Origin: Sellimonas caecigallum
GTDB taxonomy: Bacteria; Bacillota; Clostridia; Lachnospirales; Lachnospiraceae
Reading direction: 5' to 3'
Assembly (NCBI RefSeq): GCF_019754295.1
Contig: NZ_VIRV01000002.1
Location: 146,284 to 210,283, forward strand
DNA length: 64,000 nt
Shown here: positions 38,421 to 48,056 of the stretch, piece by piece
How the letters are laid out: each line of letters starts with the position of its first letter
Numbering within the stretch: the first letter of the stretch is position 1
Position numbers and translations under genes: made by a program
Notes under the pieces: generated by a model
The model's database searches: none
The model's input: the letters and a program-made list of their open reading frames with translations, nothing else
Told to the model about the DNA's origin: nothing

Positions 38421-39200
38421 TCAGTCTGCCCTGTTCCCTCCAAAGTGCAGCCTGTTCAATATTTCATTTCGATATCGAACAAATGTCTCCGATGACCGAT
38501 CTCTCGGATACTTTTCCGATATTTTGATATTCGCTACAACACGCCCCGGATTGGCATCCATGACAATCACACGGGTTCCCATATAGATAGCTTCGTCCAC
38601 ATCGTGTGTGACCATGATGGCAAGCTGCCCCTTTTCCTGCCAGATTTTCAGAATCTCATCCTGCATATTCATACGTGTAAAGGCATCTAGTGCTCCCAAA
38701 GGCTCATCCAGCAGGAGGATATCTGGTTCATTAATCAAAGAGCGGACAAGAGCCACTCTCTGCGCCATTCCCCCTGATAACTGTCCCGGATAATCATCCC
38801 GGAAATTCTCAAGTCCGATAACTTTGAGCATTGTCTCTACTTTCTCCTCATTTCCCCTCAGTTTCCCCTGCATTTTCAGGCTAAAAGCAATGTTATCCTT
38901 TACTGTAAGCCACGGAAAAAGCGTTGGCTTTTGAAAAACCATCCCTCTTTCCGGAGATGGTTCCACGATTTCCTTGCCATCCACAGTAACCTTTCCGGTA
39001 GTCGGTGCGATCAGTCCCGCTACAAGGCGCAAAATTGTAGATTTTCCGCAGCCAGATGGCCCTACAAGACTGATAAACTCTCCGCTTTCCATTGTAAGAT
39101 CGATTTCATTAAGCGCATGCGTAACTTCATCATTTTCTATTTTTGCAAAACTTTTGGACACATGATCCAGTTTTAATGTAACTTTCTTTTTTTTTGCCAT
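38421..39200 (-). CDS. ABC transporter ATP-binding protein, SsuB/TauB type
   Basis: A 259-residue ATPase with Walker A GPSGCGKST, Q-loop MVFQKPTLFPWLTV, signature LSGGMAQRVALVRSL, and Walker B DILLLDEPLGALDAFTR. The motif order and length match the nitrate/sulfonate/taurine subfamily. The ATG at 39200 overlaps the permease stop by one base (TAATG), so translation is coupled. The upstream TTG extension lacks a better ribosome site. It drives the permease encoded just upstream. Confidence 0.93.
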   Translation of the reverse strand: MAKKKKVTLKLDHVSKSFAKIENDEVTHALNEIDLTMESGEFISLVGPSGCGKSTILRLVAGLIAPTTGKVTVDGKEIVEPSPERGMVFQKPTLFPWLTVKDNIAFSLKMQGKLRGNEEKVETMLKVIGLENFRDDYPGQLSGGMAQRVALVRSLINEPDILLLDEPLGALDAFTRMNMQDEILKIWQEKGQLAIMVTHDVDEAIYMGTRVIVMDANPGRVVANIKISEKYPRDRSSETFVRYRNEILNRLHFGGNRAD

Positions 39201-40273
39201 TATTTTACAACTCCATTCTGCCAACGTAATACACGGCGTTTGATTAAATCAAGAATCTTTGTCACAACTGTGAAAATGATACAGATCACAAACAGAGCCG
39301 CAAACATCTTATCATAGCTTGACCACGATTTTGCCCATGTCATATACCATCCGAGCCCAGCCTTTACTCCCATCATTTCCGCGATCATGATCGCAGTACA
39401 AGCTGAACTCATGGCCTGTGTACATCCCTGCAGGATGGAAGGCATCGCATGCGGGATTGCAACGCGAAACACGAGCTGCCTCTCCTTTGCCCCCAGCGTC
39501 CTAGCCGCTTCAAAAAAATCTTTATCCACATTAGAAATTCCAGTCATAGAAGCTACCGTTACTGCAAACCAGGAGCCCAAAGCGATAATAAACACTGCAC
39601 CGCCAAAAAGAGATGTCGCGATAACCATAATAATCGGAATCCATGTTGACGTTGGGATCGGACCGAGAAATTTGATGATCGGATCTATCCAATAACGCAC
39701 TTTCCTGGAATATCCGCATGTTATCCCGGTAATAAGACCAAGAAAAACCCCTATAAAATATCCCAGGAATAAAAGTCGCAATGTGTGAAGTGTGGATTCT
39801 ATCAGATATGCACGGTCGATCCAGGCAATATTAAGAATTGCGTTCATACACGGAACAAAAGGTTGAGTAAATATCCCTGTCTTTAATGTCAAATAATCGT
39901 ACCCTGCCAACAGCAGAAACAATGCTGAAAACAGCGGCGCTCTGTAACGGAACTTTTCTAGAACAAGTTTACTTCCTCTGAGCTTATTTATCAGTGCAAT
40001 AAGCCCATAGCAAATGTACGCACAGAGAAATACTATCAATGCTCCCAAGTAAGTATTGGGATTGTCATTGCTGCTTCCATTTGGGACTATTAGATACTCA
40101 AGAATCGCAATTATACCGCAGACTACTGGAAATACCATGATGATCCCATCCAGCACTTTTTGTCCGACTGTCTTTTCTTTTGTTTCTAGATCCCGAAGCT
40201 GCTGTCGTGTCAACTGCGCAAGGTTTGTGGTGCCCGCACTTTTCTTTTTGTTTGAATCTTTGTTAATTCCCAT
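39200..40273 (-). CDS. ABC transporter permease, SsuC/TauC type
   Basis: A 357-residue inner-membrane permease. The C-terminal 220 residues form the usual BPD_transp_1 domain; the ATPase-contact EAA loop is FFEAARTLGAKERQLVFRVAIP. Unlike ordinary SsuC (about 260 residues) there are about 110 extra N-terminal residues with a basic start and three additional hydrophobic segments. AAGGAG stands eight bases before the ATG at 40273; a GTG one codon earlier is also possible. It is the first gene of the three-gene operon. Confidence 0.9.
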   Translation of the reverse strand: MGINKDSNKKKSAGTTNLAQLTRQQLRDLETKEKTVGQKVLDGIIMVFPVVCGIIAILEYLIVPNGSSNDNPNTYLGALIVFLCAYICYGLIALINKLRGSKLVLEKFRYRAPLFSALFLLLAGYDYLTLKTGIFTQPFVPCMNAILNIAWIDRAYLIESTLHTLRLLFLGYFIGVFLGLITGITCGYSRKVRYWIDPIIKFLGPIPTSTWIPIIMVIATSLFGGAVFIIALGSWFAVTVASMTGISNVDKDFFEAARTLGAKERQLVFRVAIPHAMPSILQGCTQAMSSACTAIMIAEMMGVKAGLGWYMTWAKSWSSYDKMFAALFVICIIFTVVTKILDLIKRRVLRWQNGVVK

Positions 40274-40337
40274 CACATGTACTCCTTATTTCACACATTC
40301 CATCTTAATTACAGGAAAACTGGTCATTTGCAAAAGT

Positions 40338-40366
40338 ATTATGCCATAGGAATTTCCGTGCATCAA
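40338..40366 (-). promoter_or_regulatory. Probable promoter of the ABC transporter operon
   Basis: On the minus strand TTGATG (40366 to 40361) and CATAAT (40343 to 40338) are separated by 17 bases, about 65 bases upstream of the permease start. It lies just past the terminator of the decayed gene. Confidence 0.5.
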
Positions 40367-40410
40367 ATTGATAATTTTTGTAATTCGGAAAATTTATAAA
40401 ATTTGTCAAT

Positions 40411-40453
40411 AAAAAAACAGCCATTACAATTTTTATAAATTATAATGGCTGTT
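40411..40453 (-). terminator. Terminator of the decayed gene
   Basis: On the minus strand AACAGCCATTA pairs with TAATGGCTGTT and is followed by seven U residues. It begins three bases past the final stop of the decayed reading frame, which supports that frame having once been a real gene. Confidence 0.8.
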
Positions 40454-40455
40454 AC

Positions 40456-41150
40456 CTATTCAATTTTAATATCATATTTTTTCCCTTTACCGGAGGAATC
40501 TTTCTTTTCGATTTCCGGTTCCCAAAAGCCTTTTTCTTTTTATATACGAACTATAACTCAAAGTCTCCGATTCATTTTCCGATAATGTAATCTTTGATAT
40601 CAAAATTCTTATATTCCCTTTTATATATAGATAATCTAATTAACTTCCGGATATTCTGCCGATATATTATTTACTAAAAGAAATATTCTTTTTCGTTTCT
40701 ATGGGTTCTGCCTTTCGCTTCCTCCCCTAAATGATATCCGCGTACTCAATCTTTCTTGTTTTTTCAATTAAATATATTATAATCGGCCAATATAGATTTT
40801 GATCTTAGGCGATGTTTCTTTACACATCTTCTAAATTCTTTGAACTACTGACTGCTGTGGTATCTTCCTCAATATGCTTTACAGATTTTGTAAAATCTAA
40901 TTTCCAGTTTAAACTACATCTCCGATATTTTCTTTCTATAAACTCAACTATTTACTGGATTCCGATTTATTGATAAAGGCTTTCATCATGGGAACCTTCA
41001 TCTGTAATACCACTTACATATTGAGTTTTAAGTTCTGCTGTGTCCAATGGTTCAAGCCCTCCTCATCCTGATATTTCCAATTTGCTTATAAGAGAAACAA
41101 CTTATAAGTTTTTGAAAGAACTCTTTCTCGTCAAGTTCTTTTCTTTTTGG
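40456..41150 (-). pseudogene. Decayed protein gene of unknown family
   Basis: This AT-rich stretch has no long open frame, but minus-strand pieces in changing frames read like protein. About 41150 to 41052 gives LDEKEFFQKLISCFSYKQIG. 41059 to 40967 gives GLEPLDTAELKTQYVSGITD. 40948 to 40820 gives VEFIERKYRRCSLNWKLDF. The last piece, ending at the TAG at 40456, gives GFWEPEIEKKDSSGKGKKYD. Stops and frameshifts separate them. I do not recognise the family. The terminator directly after the last stop supports a once-functional gene. The start cannot be placed, and the rest up to 41383 is AT-rich leader. Confidence 0.6.
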
Positions 41151-41383
41151 ATAGCTATACTATAGCATTCTCTCTTCTATTTGTCAATACTATTCTTCGA
41201 TATTTTTTATTTTTATTTAAATTTTTATTTTTAATTGTTTTATTTTTCTGAATTATTCTTTTTAATTATTCAATTTTCTATTTTTAATTTCTATCTTCAT
41301 TTACAGGCACATCCGTGCTAAACTTAATAAGTATCATTTATATATTGACATACTGTATAGTTGTGAAAGGAGATTTACACATT

Positions 41384-42793
41384 ATGGGCGGATTTTTTGG
41401 CGTTGCTTCTAAAAATGAATGTATCATCGATTTATTTTATGGAGTAGACTACCACTCACATCTTGGTACTAGAAGAGGCGGAATGGCGACACATGGGGAG
41501 AACGGTTTCAGCCGATCCATCCACAATATCGAAAATTCCCCGTTCCGTACCAAATTTGACAAGGATCTGGAAGAATTAAAAGGAAATCTGGGAATCGGCT
41601 GTATATCCGATTATGAACCGCAGCCACTTCTGATCCAGTCTCATCTTGGAAGTTTTGCCATCACGACAGTCGGAAAAATCAATAATCAGGATGCACTGCT
41701 TAAAACGATCTACAAGGATGGACATTCTCATTTCCAGGAGATGAGCAGCGGACAGATCAATGCCACGGAACTGATCGCATCGCTGATCTGTAAAAAAGAT
41801 TCTTTTGTAGAGGGTATCCGTTACGTCCAGTCCATCGTGGACGGTTCTATGACGCTTCTTCTTATGACAAAAGAAGGAATCTATGCTGCACGTGATCGTT
41901 ACGGGCGTACCCCGGTAGTTGTCGGCCGCAAAGATGACGCCTATTGTGTGTCCTTTGAAAGTTTTGCATATATCAATCTCGGGTATGTGGATTATAAAGA
42001 ACTGGGACCTGGAGAGATCGTCTACATGACTCCGGAGAGCGTGGAGACCGTAGGCGCACCTTATGAAAAGATGAAGATTTGTTCTTTCCTCTGGGTATAC
42101 TATGGGTACCCGACTTCTGCCTATGAAGGAGTCAATGTGGAGGAGATGCGTTACAAATGCGGAAGTCTTCTTGCCAAAAGAGACGCCGGAACGGTACATC
42201 CGGATATTGTGGCTGGTGTTCCGGACTCCGGTGTGGCCCATGCCATTGGATATGCCAACGAATCCGGCATCCCATACGCCCGCCCATTTATCAAATACAC
42301 TCCGACATGGCCTCGTTCTTTCATGCCTACGACACAGAGCCAGAGAAATCTGATCGCACGTATGAAACTGATCCCTGTACAAGCTCTCATCGAAGATCGG
42401 AAGCTTCTTCTCATCGACGACTCCATCGTCAGGGGAACACAGCTGCGCGAAACAACAGAGTTCCTGTATCAGAGCGGCGCCAAAGAGGTCCATGTGCGGC
42501 CGGCCTGCCCTCCGCTTCTGTATGGATGCAAATACCTGAACTTCTCCAGATCAAAGTCCGAACTGGATCTGATCACAAGAAGAATCATCAAAGACTGGGA
42601 GGGCGATGCTTCCGAGGAAGTTCTTGCAGAGTATGCAGATCCAAACAGCGACCGGTATCAGAAGATGCTGGATGAAATCTGCCGTCTCCAGAATTTCACA
42701 AGCCTTCGTTACCACCGTCTGGACGACCTGATCGAATCCATCGGAATCGACTCCTGCAAGCTTTGTACGTATTGCTTCAATGGAGTGGAATAG
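41384..42793 (+). CDS. PurF-like phosphoribosyltransferase with eroded glutaminase domain
   Basis: A 469-residue homologue of amidophosphoribosyltransferase. The C-terminal PRTase half is intact: VPDSGVAHAIGYANESGIPY and the PRPP loop LLIDDSIVRGTQLRE. The N-terminal half is Ntn-glutaminase-like but starts MGGFFGVASKNEC, so the nucleophile Cys after Met is Gly. The usual HTRYST is replaced by GIGCISD, and NGNL by VGKI. A C-terminal CKLCTYC could hold an Fe-S cluster, as in Bacillus PurF. GGAG lies 11 bases before the ATG at 41384. It may use free ammonia or have another role; calling it plain purF would be risky. Confidence 0.85.
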   Translation: MGGFFGVASKNECIIDLFYGVDYHSHLGTRRGGMATHGENGFSRSIHNIENSPFRTKFDKDLEELKGNLGIGCISDYEPQPLLIQSHLGSFAITTVGKINNQDALLKTIYKDGHSHFQEMSSGQINATELIASLICKKDSFVEGIRYVQSIVDGSMTLLLMTKEGIYAARDRYGRTPVVVGRKDDAYCVSFESFAYINLGYVDYKELGPGEIVYMTPESVETVGAPYEKMKICSFLWVYYGYPTSAYEGVNVEEMRYKCGSLLAKRDAGTVHPDIVAGVPDSGVAHAIGYANESGIPYARPFIKYTPTWPRSFMPTTQSQRNLIARMKLIPVQALIEDRKLLLIDDSIVRGTQLRETTEFLYQSGAKEVHVRPACPPLLYGCKYLNFSRSKSELDLITRRIIKDWEGDASEEVLAEYADPNSDRYQKMLDEICRLQNFTSLRYHRLDDLIESIGIDSCKLCTYCFNGVE

Positions 42794-42807
42794 ACAGAGA
42801 ATTATCA

Positions 42808-42847
42808 AAAAACCGGGCAAGCTCTTTCACGGAGCCGCCCGGTTTTT
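42808..42847. terminator. Bidirectional terminator between the PurF-like gene and hydratase
   Basis: A perfect 11-bp stem AAAAACCGGGC/GCCCGGTTTTT encloses a secondary stem-loop. U-runs appear on both strands, serving two convergent genes. Confidence 0.9.
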
Positions 42848-42848
42848 C

Positions 42849-45140
42849 TTAACCTCTGTAATAGTTGATGAGACATCCTTTGAGGATGATCTCTCTCTCT
42901 GTATCTGTCAGTTCTCCAAGATACAGACTCATTTCTTTCAGTTCATCCCGCACAACATACGCTTTGATCTCACTTTGTTTTTCTTCCACCGCTTTTCTGA
43001 TCTCCGGCACAAAGATGTAATCTCCGTTTTCAAACGGCAGCGCCGTGTGATCCTCTTTTGTGAGGAACGGCAGCATTCCCCAGTTGATCAGGTTGGAACG
43101 GTAACGCTTTGTGGCGTACTCGTTCGCAATGTTTGCCCAGCCGCCCAGCACTTTCTGGCAGGAGGTTGCCTGTTCTCTGGCGGATCCATCCCCCGGCTTC
43201 ACAGCAAAGATCGTGCTTCCGATGCCAAGATTTCCTTCTCCAGCCTGAGGGAAACGTGTGTGGATCTTTTCCATGACTTCTTTGAGCTCATCTACCACTT
43301 CCAGCGGACATTTTCCTTCTTCGATGGCCTTCTGCGCCTTCTGTACTTCTTTTGCGCGTCCGACATAGGCCGGATCTTTTCTTGAGAGTGCAAATTCTGC
43401 AAGTCCAAGCGGATTGGACCGGTAGGAAGACGTCTCCCCGGACGGGATCAGCTCATCCGTCGTTGTGACCGGATCATGAATCTCGGATACCACTTTTATG
43501 AGCAGATTTTCCGGAAGGGCTGACATAGACGGCCAGTCTTTGATATTTGGTCCAAAATGGATTTTCACATCCGGATCTGCTTTCCCTTTGCTGTCAAATA
43601 CACGGTTGGCATAAATGGTGCTGTCAAAATGATAGGTCGGATTTGTGTACTCTACATCCAGTTCCGTGGCCGGTGTCAAGTAGCCTTTGTTTGCCGCCGT
43701 GGCCGCGATGGACCGCGCATCCATCAACGCCACCGATGCGATCTGGCCGCTCTGGAGTTTTGATCCTTCTCTGTTCGGGAAATTTCTCGTCGTATGGCGG
43801 ATACTGAATGCATTGTTTGCCGGTGTGTCTCCTGCTCCGAAGCACGGTCCGCAAAACGCTGTCTTCACGATAGTGCCTGCTGCCATCAGATCTGCCACAG
43901 CCCCGTTTTTCACAAGCTCCATATACACTGGTGTGCTGGCTGGATAGACGCTGAATGTAAATTCATCCGCTCCGATATTTTTCCCCCGGATGATATCTGC
44001 GGCTGCACAGATATTTTCAAATCCTCCGCCGGCGCATCCGGCAATGATCCCCTGCTCCACATACAGCCGTCCGTTTCGGATCTTATCCTGTAGAGAGAAC
44101 GGCACAGCGCCGTCCAGACTTACCTTTGCTTTTTCTTCCACATCGTGAAGGATATCTTTCAGATTGGCGTTGACTTCCTCGATCGTGTAGGCATTGCTCG
44201 GATGAAACGGCATCGCGATCATCGGGCGTACAGCACTCAGATCCACATATACCAGACCGTCATAGTACGCTGCTTCGCCCGGATTCAACTCTTTATATTC
44301 TTCTTCTCTTCCGTGAATCTGATAAAATTCACGTATTACCTCGTCGGTCTTCCAGATAGAGGAAAGGCAGGTTGTCTCTGTCGTCATCACATCAATTCCG
44401 ATACGGAAGTCTGCGCTTAAACTTGCTACCCCAGGTCCTACAAATTCCATCACTTTATTGTTCACATAGCCGTTTTTGAATACAGCCTTGATGATCGCCA
44501 GAGCTACATCCTGCGGGCCGACGCCTTTTACCGGCTCTCCGGTCAGATACACTCCGATAACACCCGGCATACGAATATCGTATGTTTTGTTCAAAAGCTG
44601 TTTTACAAGTTCCGGTCCCCCTTCTCCCATGGCCATCGTTCCAAGGGCACCGTAACGGGTATGGCTGTCCGATCCGAGGATCATCTTTCCGGCCCCTGCC
44701 AGCATCTCCCTCGCAAACTGGTGGATCACTGCCTGGTGCGGCGGCACATAGACTCCGCCGTACTTCTTCGCACAGGTCAGGCCAAACATATGGTCATCCT
44801 CATTGATCGTCCCGCCCACCGCACAGAGGCTGTTGTGACAGTTTGTAAGGACATACGGTACCGGAAATTTCTCAAGTCCGGACGCTCTGGCAGTCTGGAT
44901 AATGCCGACAAACGTGATGTCATGACTCGTAAGTTTGTCAAACTTTATATTCAGATTCTCCATATCGTCGGAGACATTATGGCTTTTCAGTATGCGGTAT
45001 GCGATCGTCTCCTCTGCCGCCTGTTCCTTTTTGATTTCTCTTCCCGTCAGGACTTTCAGTTTCTCCCTGACATCTGGTCCGTCTTCTATGATCTCTGTCC
45101 CATTCAGCAGATAAACGCCGTTTTCATATAATTTTATCAT
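42849..45140 (-). CDS. Aconitase-family hydratase
   Basis: A 763-residue member of the aconitase superfamily, closest in my memory to proteins annotated simply as hydratase (E. coli YbhJ-like). The [4Fe-4S] ligands are visible as [10 protein letters not shown] and [29 protein letters not shown] holds active-site residues, and the C-terminal swivel domain contains the substrate-binding [20 protein letters not shown]. The substrate could be citrate/isocitrate or another hydroxy acid. AAGGAGG precedes the ATG. A CdaR-type regulator lies 96 bases upstream on the same strand and may control it. Confidence 0.88.
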   Translation of the reverse strand: MIKLYENGVYLLNGTEIIEDGPDVREKLKVLTGREIKKEQAAEETIAYRILKSHNVSDDMENLNIKFDKLTSHDITFVGIIQTARASGLEKFPVPYVLTNCHNSLCAVGGTINEDDHMFGLTCAKKYGGVYVPPHQAVIHQFAREMLAGAGKMILGSDSHTRYGALGTMAMGEGGPELVKQLLNKTYDIRMPGVIGVYLTGEPVKGVGPQDVALAIIKAVFKNGYVNNKVMEFVGPGVASLSADFRIGIDVMTTETTCLSSIWKTDEVIREFYQIHGREEEYKELNPGEAAYYDGLVYVDLSAVRPMIAMPFHPSNAYTIEEVNANLKDILHDVEEKAKVSLDGAVPFSLQDKIRNGRLYVEQGIIAGCAGGGFENICAAADIIRGKNIGADEFTFSVYPASTPVYMELVKNGAVADLMAAGTIVKTAFCGPCFGAGDTPANNAFSIRHTTRNFPNREGSKLQSGQIASVALMDARSIAATAANKGYLTPATELDVEYTNPTYHFDSTIYANRVFDSKGKADPDVKIHFGPNIKDWPSMSALPENLLIKVVSEIHDPVTTTDELIPSGETSSYRSNPLGLAEFALSRKDPAYVGRAKEVQKAQKAIEEGKCPLEVVDELKEVMEKIHTRFPQAGEGNLGIGSTIFAVKPGDGSAREQATSCQKVLGGWANIANEYATKRYRSNLINWGMLPFLTKEDHTALPFENGDYIFVPEIRKAVEEKQSEIKAYVVRDELKEMSLYLGELTDTEREIILKGCLINYYRG

Positions 45141-45236
45141 GTACCTGGCCTCCTTCTCTTTATTCAGCTGCCGCTATCGCCAATATTTTAACACATTAAA
45201 CTAACAGAGACAAGCAAAACTGCCTGTCTCCGATGC

Positions 45237-46337
45237 TTACTGCTTCATATATTTCATATGTTCCGATACCATCATCGCAATCTTAAATGTCAGTGCATCC
45301 TCGAATACCCGGACATCAAGCCCCGTCATCTTCTGGATTTTCTCAAGGCGGTAGACAAGGGTATTTCTGTGGATGTAAAGCTGTCGAGCCGTCTCAGATA
45401 TGTTCAGGCTGTTCTCAAAAAATTTGAAGACCGTAGACAGCGTCTCTTCCTCAAACTGCTCCACGTCTTTGTCCCCGAACACTTCTTTTAAGAACATTTC
45501 ACACAGGGAAACCGGAATCTGGTGAATGAGTCTTCCGATACCAAGCTCGTTGTACGCAAGGATCGTCTTCTCTGCGTAGAAAATTTTTCCTACATCCATT
45601 GCCATTCCTGCTTCTTTGTAAGACTTGGAGACGTCTTTGAGTTCATGGATGATCGTGCCATATGCAACGCGGACGTTTACCATCGCCTCCGCGGATACTG
45701 TGTCCACGAGAGCCCTGGCTTTCTCATACACTTCTCTGTATCCTTCTGTCTCTTCTAGCGCCTTGATAAGGATGACGCTTCCTTCATCCACCGCAGTCAC
45801 AAAATCCTTCATACCTGATGCATACATGCCTTTGAGCACCTCCAGCAGGAACTGATTATCACTGGCGTTCGCCTCGATCAGATAAATGACCCTCTTCTGA
45901 TCATTTTCAATATGCAGTTTTTTTGCCTGGTTAAATACATCCACCAAGAGCATGTTATCCAGAAGCAGATTTTGAAGAAAACGGTTTTTATCCACTTTTT
46001 CCTTGTAAGCGCGGATAAGACTCTCCAATTCTTTTACTCCAAGACGTCCAACAATCTCGGCTTTCTCTCCGCTCATATTTTCCAGGCTCAGAATATAAGC
46101 CGGTTTCTCCTCGTCGAACACGGCAAAAAGCGCGTATCCTGTCCGGATTTCTTCCATTCCCGGCTCCGAGTCTTCTTTTACATCTTTCAGAAATCTTTTT
46201 ACCCTTTCTGCTGTTCCCTCACTCTCGGAACCGGACAGTACGATCCGGTATCCGTCAAGGGACCATACTGAGCATGCTCCCCCGGCAATCGCCTCCATCT
46301 CCGAGACAGCTCTTTGCAGTACCTGATTTGACAACAT
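45237..46337 (-). CDS. CdaR/PucR-type transcriptional regulator
   Basis: A 366-residue regulator. The N-terminal Diacid_rec-like domain (about 1 to 130) is followed by a GGDEF-like middle and the C-terminal HTH_30: FFENSLNISETARQLYIHRN, then TLVYRLEKIQKMTGLDVR. The ATG at 46337 has GGAGG eight bases before it; an ATG five codons upstream overlaps that site. CdaR relatives sense sugar diacids or glycerate. Its place upstream of the hydratase suggests hydroxy-acid metabolism. It is divergent from dltA. Confidence 0.9.
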   Translation of the reverse strand: MLSNQVLQRAVSEMEAIAGGACSVWSLDGYRIVLSGSESEGTAERVKRFLKDVKEDSEPGMEEIRTGYALFAVFDEEKPAYILSLENMSGEKAEIVGRLGVKELESLIRAYKEKVDKNRFLQNLLLDNMLLVDVFNQAKKLHIENDQKRVIYLIEANASDNQFLLEVLKGMYASGMKDFVTAVDEGSVILIKALEETEGYREVYEKARALVDTVSAEAMVNVRVAYGTIIHELKDVSKSYKEAGMAMDVGKIFYAEKTILAYNELGIGRLIHQIPVSLCEMFLKEVFGDKDVEQFEEETLSTVFKFFENSLNISETARQLYIHRNTLVYRLEKIQKMTGLDVRVFEDALTFKIAMMVSEHMKYMKQ

Positions 46338-46442
46338 GTTTTGTACCTCCATTCAATGCAATCATTATATCAAAAAAAGGCGAAAAGTAAATGAAGATTA
46401 TTAAGATTACATGAATGTTTTTTTACTGTTCTCAAAACTGTA

Positions 46443-46470
46443 TTGACTTTTTCCGGACTTTTTTTATCAT
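46443..46470 (+). promoter_or_regulatory. Promoter of the dlt operon
   Basis: TTGACT (46443 to 46448) and TATCAT (46465 to 46470) are separated by 16 bases, 45 bases before the dltA ATG; both are one base off consensus. GGAGGA stands near 46502. Confidence 0.65.
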
Positions 46471-46514
46471 ACAAGTAACCACGCAACAACAATACAAGCT
46501 GGAGGAAAAAGTAT

Positions 46515-48056
46515 ATGAATATTTTAGAACAAATACAAATGACAGCGCTCCTGTTTCCGGAGCGCGCCGCCATGCATACAGAGGAAGGCTCCATCAGCTA
46601 CAGAGAGCTTGATGCCGCTTCCACCCGTCTTGCATATACCTTGCAGAATCTTTGCGGAGCGGACAAAACTCCCGTGCCTGTATACGGACATAAAAGCCCG
46701 GAGATGCTGATCGCCTTTCTGGCATGCGTAAAATCAGGACGCGGATATTGCCCTGTCGATATCTCTGTGCCGCCTGCAAGAGTCAAATCCATATTGGAAG
46801 CGGTTGATGCACCGTTGATTCTCTCGTGTGAGCCGTTTCCTCCAGAAGCTTTGCCGTCCGCATCGCTTCGGATTTTCACAAAAGAAGAGATACAAAAAAC
46901 AATATCATCCGCGGAAGGACCGAAACTGCGCGAAAGCCTGCGTCCAGTTTCCGGAGACGAGACTTTTTACATGATCTTCACATCCGGAAGTACCGGAACT
47001 CCGAAGGGGGTACAGATTTCGTCCAACTGTCTGAATAATTATCTCGATTGGTCTGTGACTCTTGGAAATGCTGCTGAAAAAAAGCAGGGACAGATATTCC
47101 TGAACCAGGCACCTTTTTCTTTTGATTTGTCCGTCATGGACTTGTATACGTGTCTGGCCTGCGGAGGTACACTGTACACGCTTTCAAAGAAGACGCAGGA
47201 GGATTTTGGAAGGCTCATTCCTGCTCTGAAAGAGTCCCAGGCTTCCGTCTGGGTTTCTACTCCTTCTTTTGCAGATGTTTGTCTGGCTGATCCGTCCTTT
47301 TCTTCAGATCTTCTTCCGAATCTGGATGTGTTCCTCTTCTGCGGAGAGACTCTGACAAATCGGACAGCCGCACGTCTTCAGGGCCGTTTCCCAAACAGTG
47401 TCATCATGAACACTTACGGTCCGACTGAGTCCACGGTAGCTGTCACAGAGATTCCTGTCACACCTGAACGAAACGCGTCCGAATCGCCGCTTCCTGTCGG
47501 ATATGCCAGACCTGGGACGTGGATTGAGATTCATGATGAAAATGGAAAACCAGTGCCGGAAGGAGAAAAAGGGGAGATCATCCTCATCGGGGACACGGTC
47601 AGCACCGGATATTACAAACAGCCGTCTCTGACTGAAAAAGCTTTTTTCTGCACAGAAAAGGACGGACAGTCTTTTCGAGGATACCGGACAGGGGATGAAG
47701 GATATCTGAAAAATGGTCTTCTCTACTACTGCGGGAGGATCGATCTGCAAGTAAAACTGAATGGCTACCGGATCGAACTGGAAGATATCGAGAGCAACCT
47801 GAGAAATCTTCCGGATATTGAAAACGCCGTGGCTGTGCCATGTATAAGAAACGGGAAAGTCAAAAGTATTGCCGCATTTGCAGTACTTCGTAGCCGGCCG
47901 GAAAACGAGGCGGATACTGTGCAGAATATAAAAAATCAGCTCAGACAGTTTCTGCCGGACTACATGATCCCGAAAAAAATCCTTTTCCTTGACCGTATCC
48001 CGATGACGGCGAACGGGAAAGCGGACAGGAAGAAACTGAGAGGTATGCTGTCATGA
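46515..48056 (+). CDS. dltA: D-alanine--[carrier protein] ligase DltA
   Basis: Adenylates D-alanine and loads it onto DltC, the first step of teichoic acid D-alanylation. The 513-residue protein has the P-loop MIFTSGSTGTPKGV (about residues 153 to 166), NTYGPTESTVAVTE, GYRTGDEGYL and the C-terminal catalytic Lys in NGKADRKKL. The length is typical. The stop overlaps the dltB start (ATGA), so translation is coupled. The pathway reduces negative surface charge and gives resistance to cationic peptides. Confidence 0.96.
   Translation: MNILEQIQMTALLFPERAAMHTEEGSISYRELDAASTRLAYTLQNLCGADKTPVPVYGHKSPEMLIAFLACVKSGRGYCPVDISVPPARVKSILEAVDAPLILSCEPFPPEALPSASLRIFTKEEIQKTISSAEGPKLRESLRPVSGDETFYMIFTSGSTGTPKGVQISSNCLNNYLDWSVTLGNAAEKKQGQIFLNQAPFSFDLSVMDLYTCLACGGTLYTLSKKTQEDFGRLIPALKESQASVWVSTPSFADVCLADPSFSSDLLPNLDVFLFCGETLTNRTAARLQGRFPNSVIMNTYGPTESTVAVTEIPVTPERNASESPLPVGYARPGTWIEIHDENGKPVPEGEKGEIILIGDTVSTGYYKQPSLTEKAFFCTEKDGQSFRGYRTGDEGYLKNGLLYYCGRIDLQVKLNGYRIELEDIESNLRNLPDIENAVAVPCIRNGKVKSIAAFAVLRSRPENEADTVQNIKNQLRQFLPDYMIPKKILFLDRIPMTANGKADRKKLRGMLS

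Noticed and set aside
40470..41300. Possible insertion sequence
   Set aside because: I found no terminal inverted repeats, target-site duplication or transposase motif. A decayed ordinary gene with its terminator explains the region better.
41345..41361. TTGACA followed by TATAGT before the PurF-like gene as a promoter
   Set aside because: The spacing between the two hexamers is only five bases, and no -10 lies 17 bases after TTGACA.
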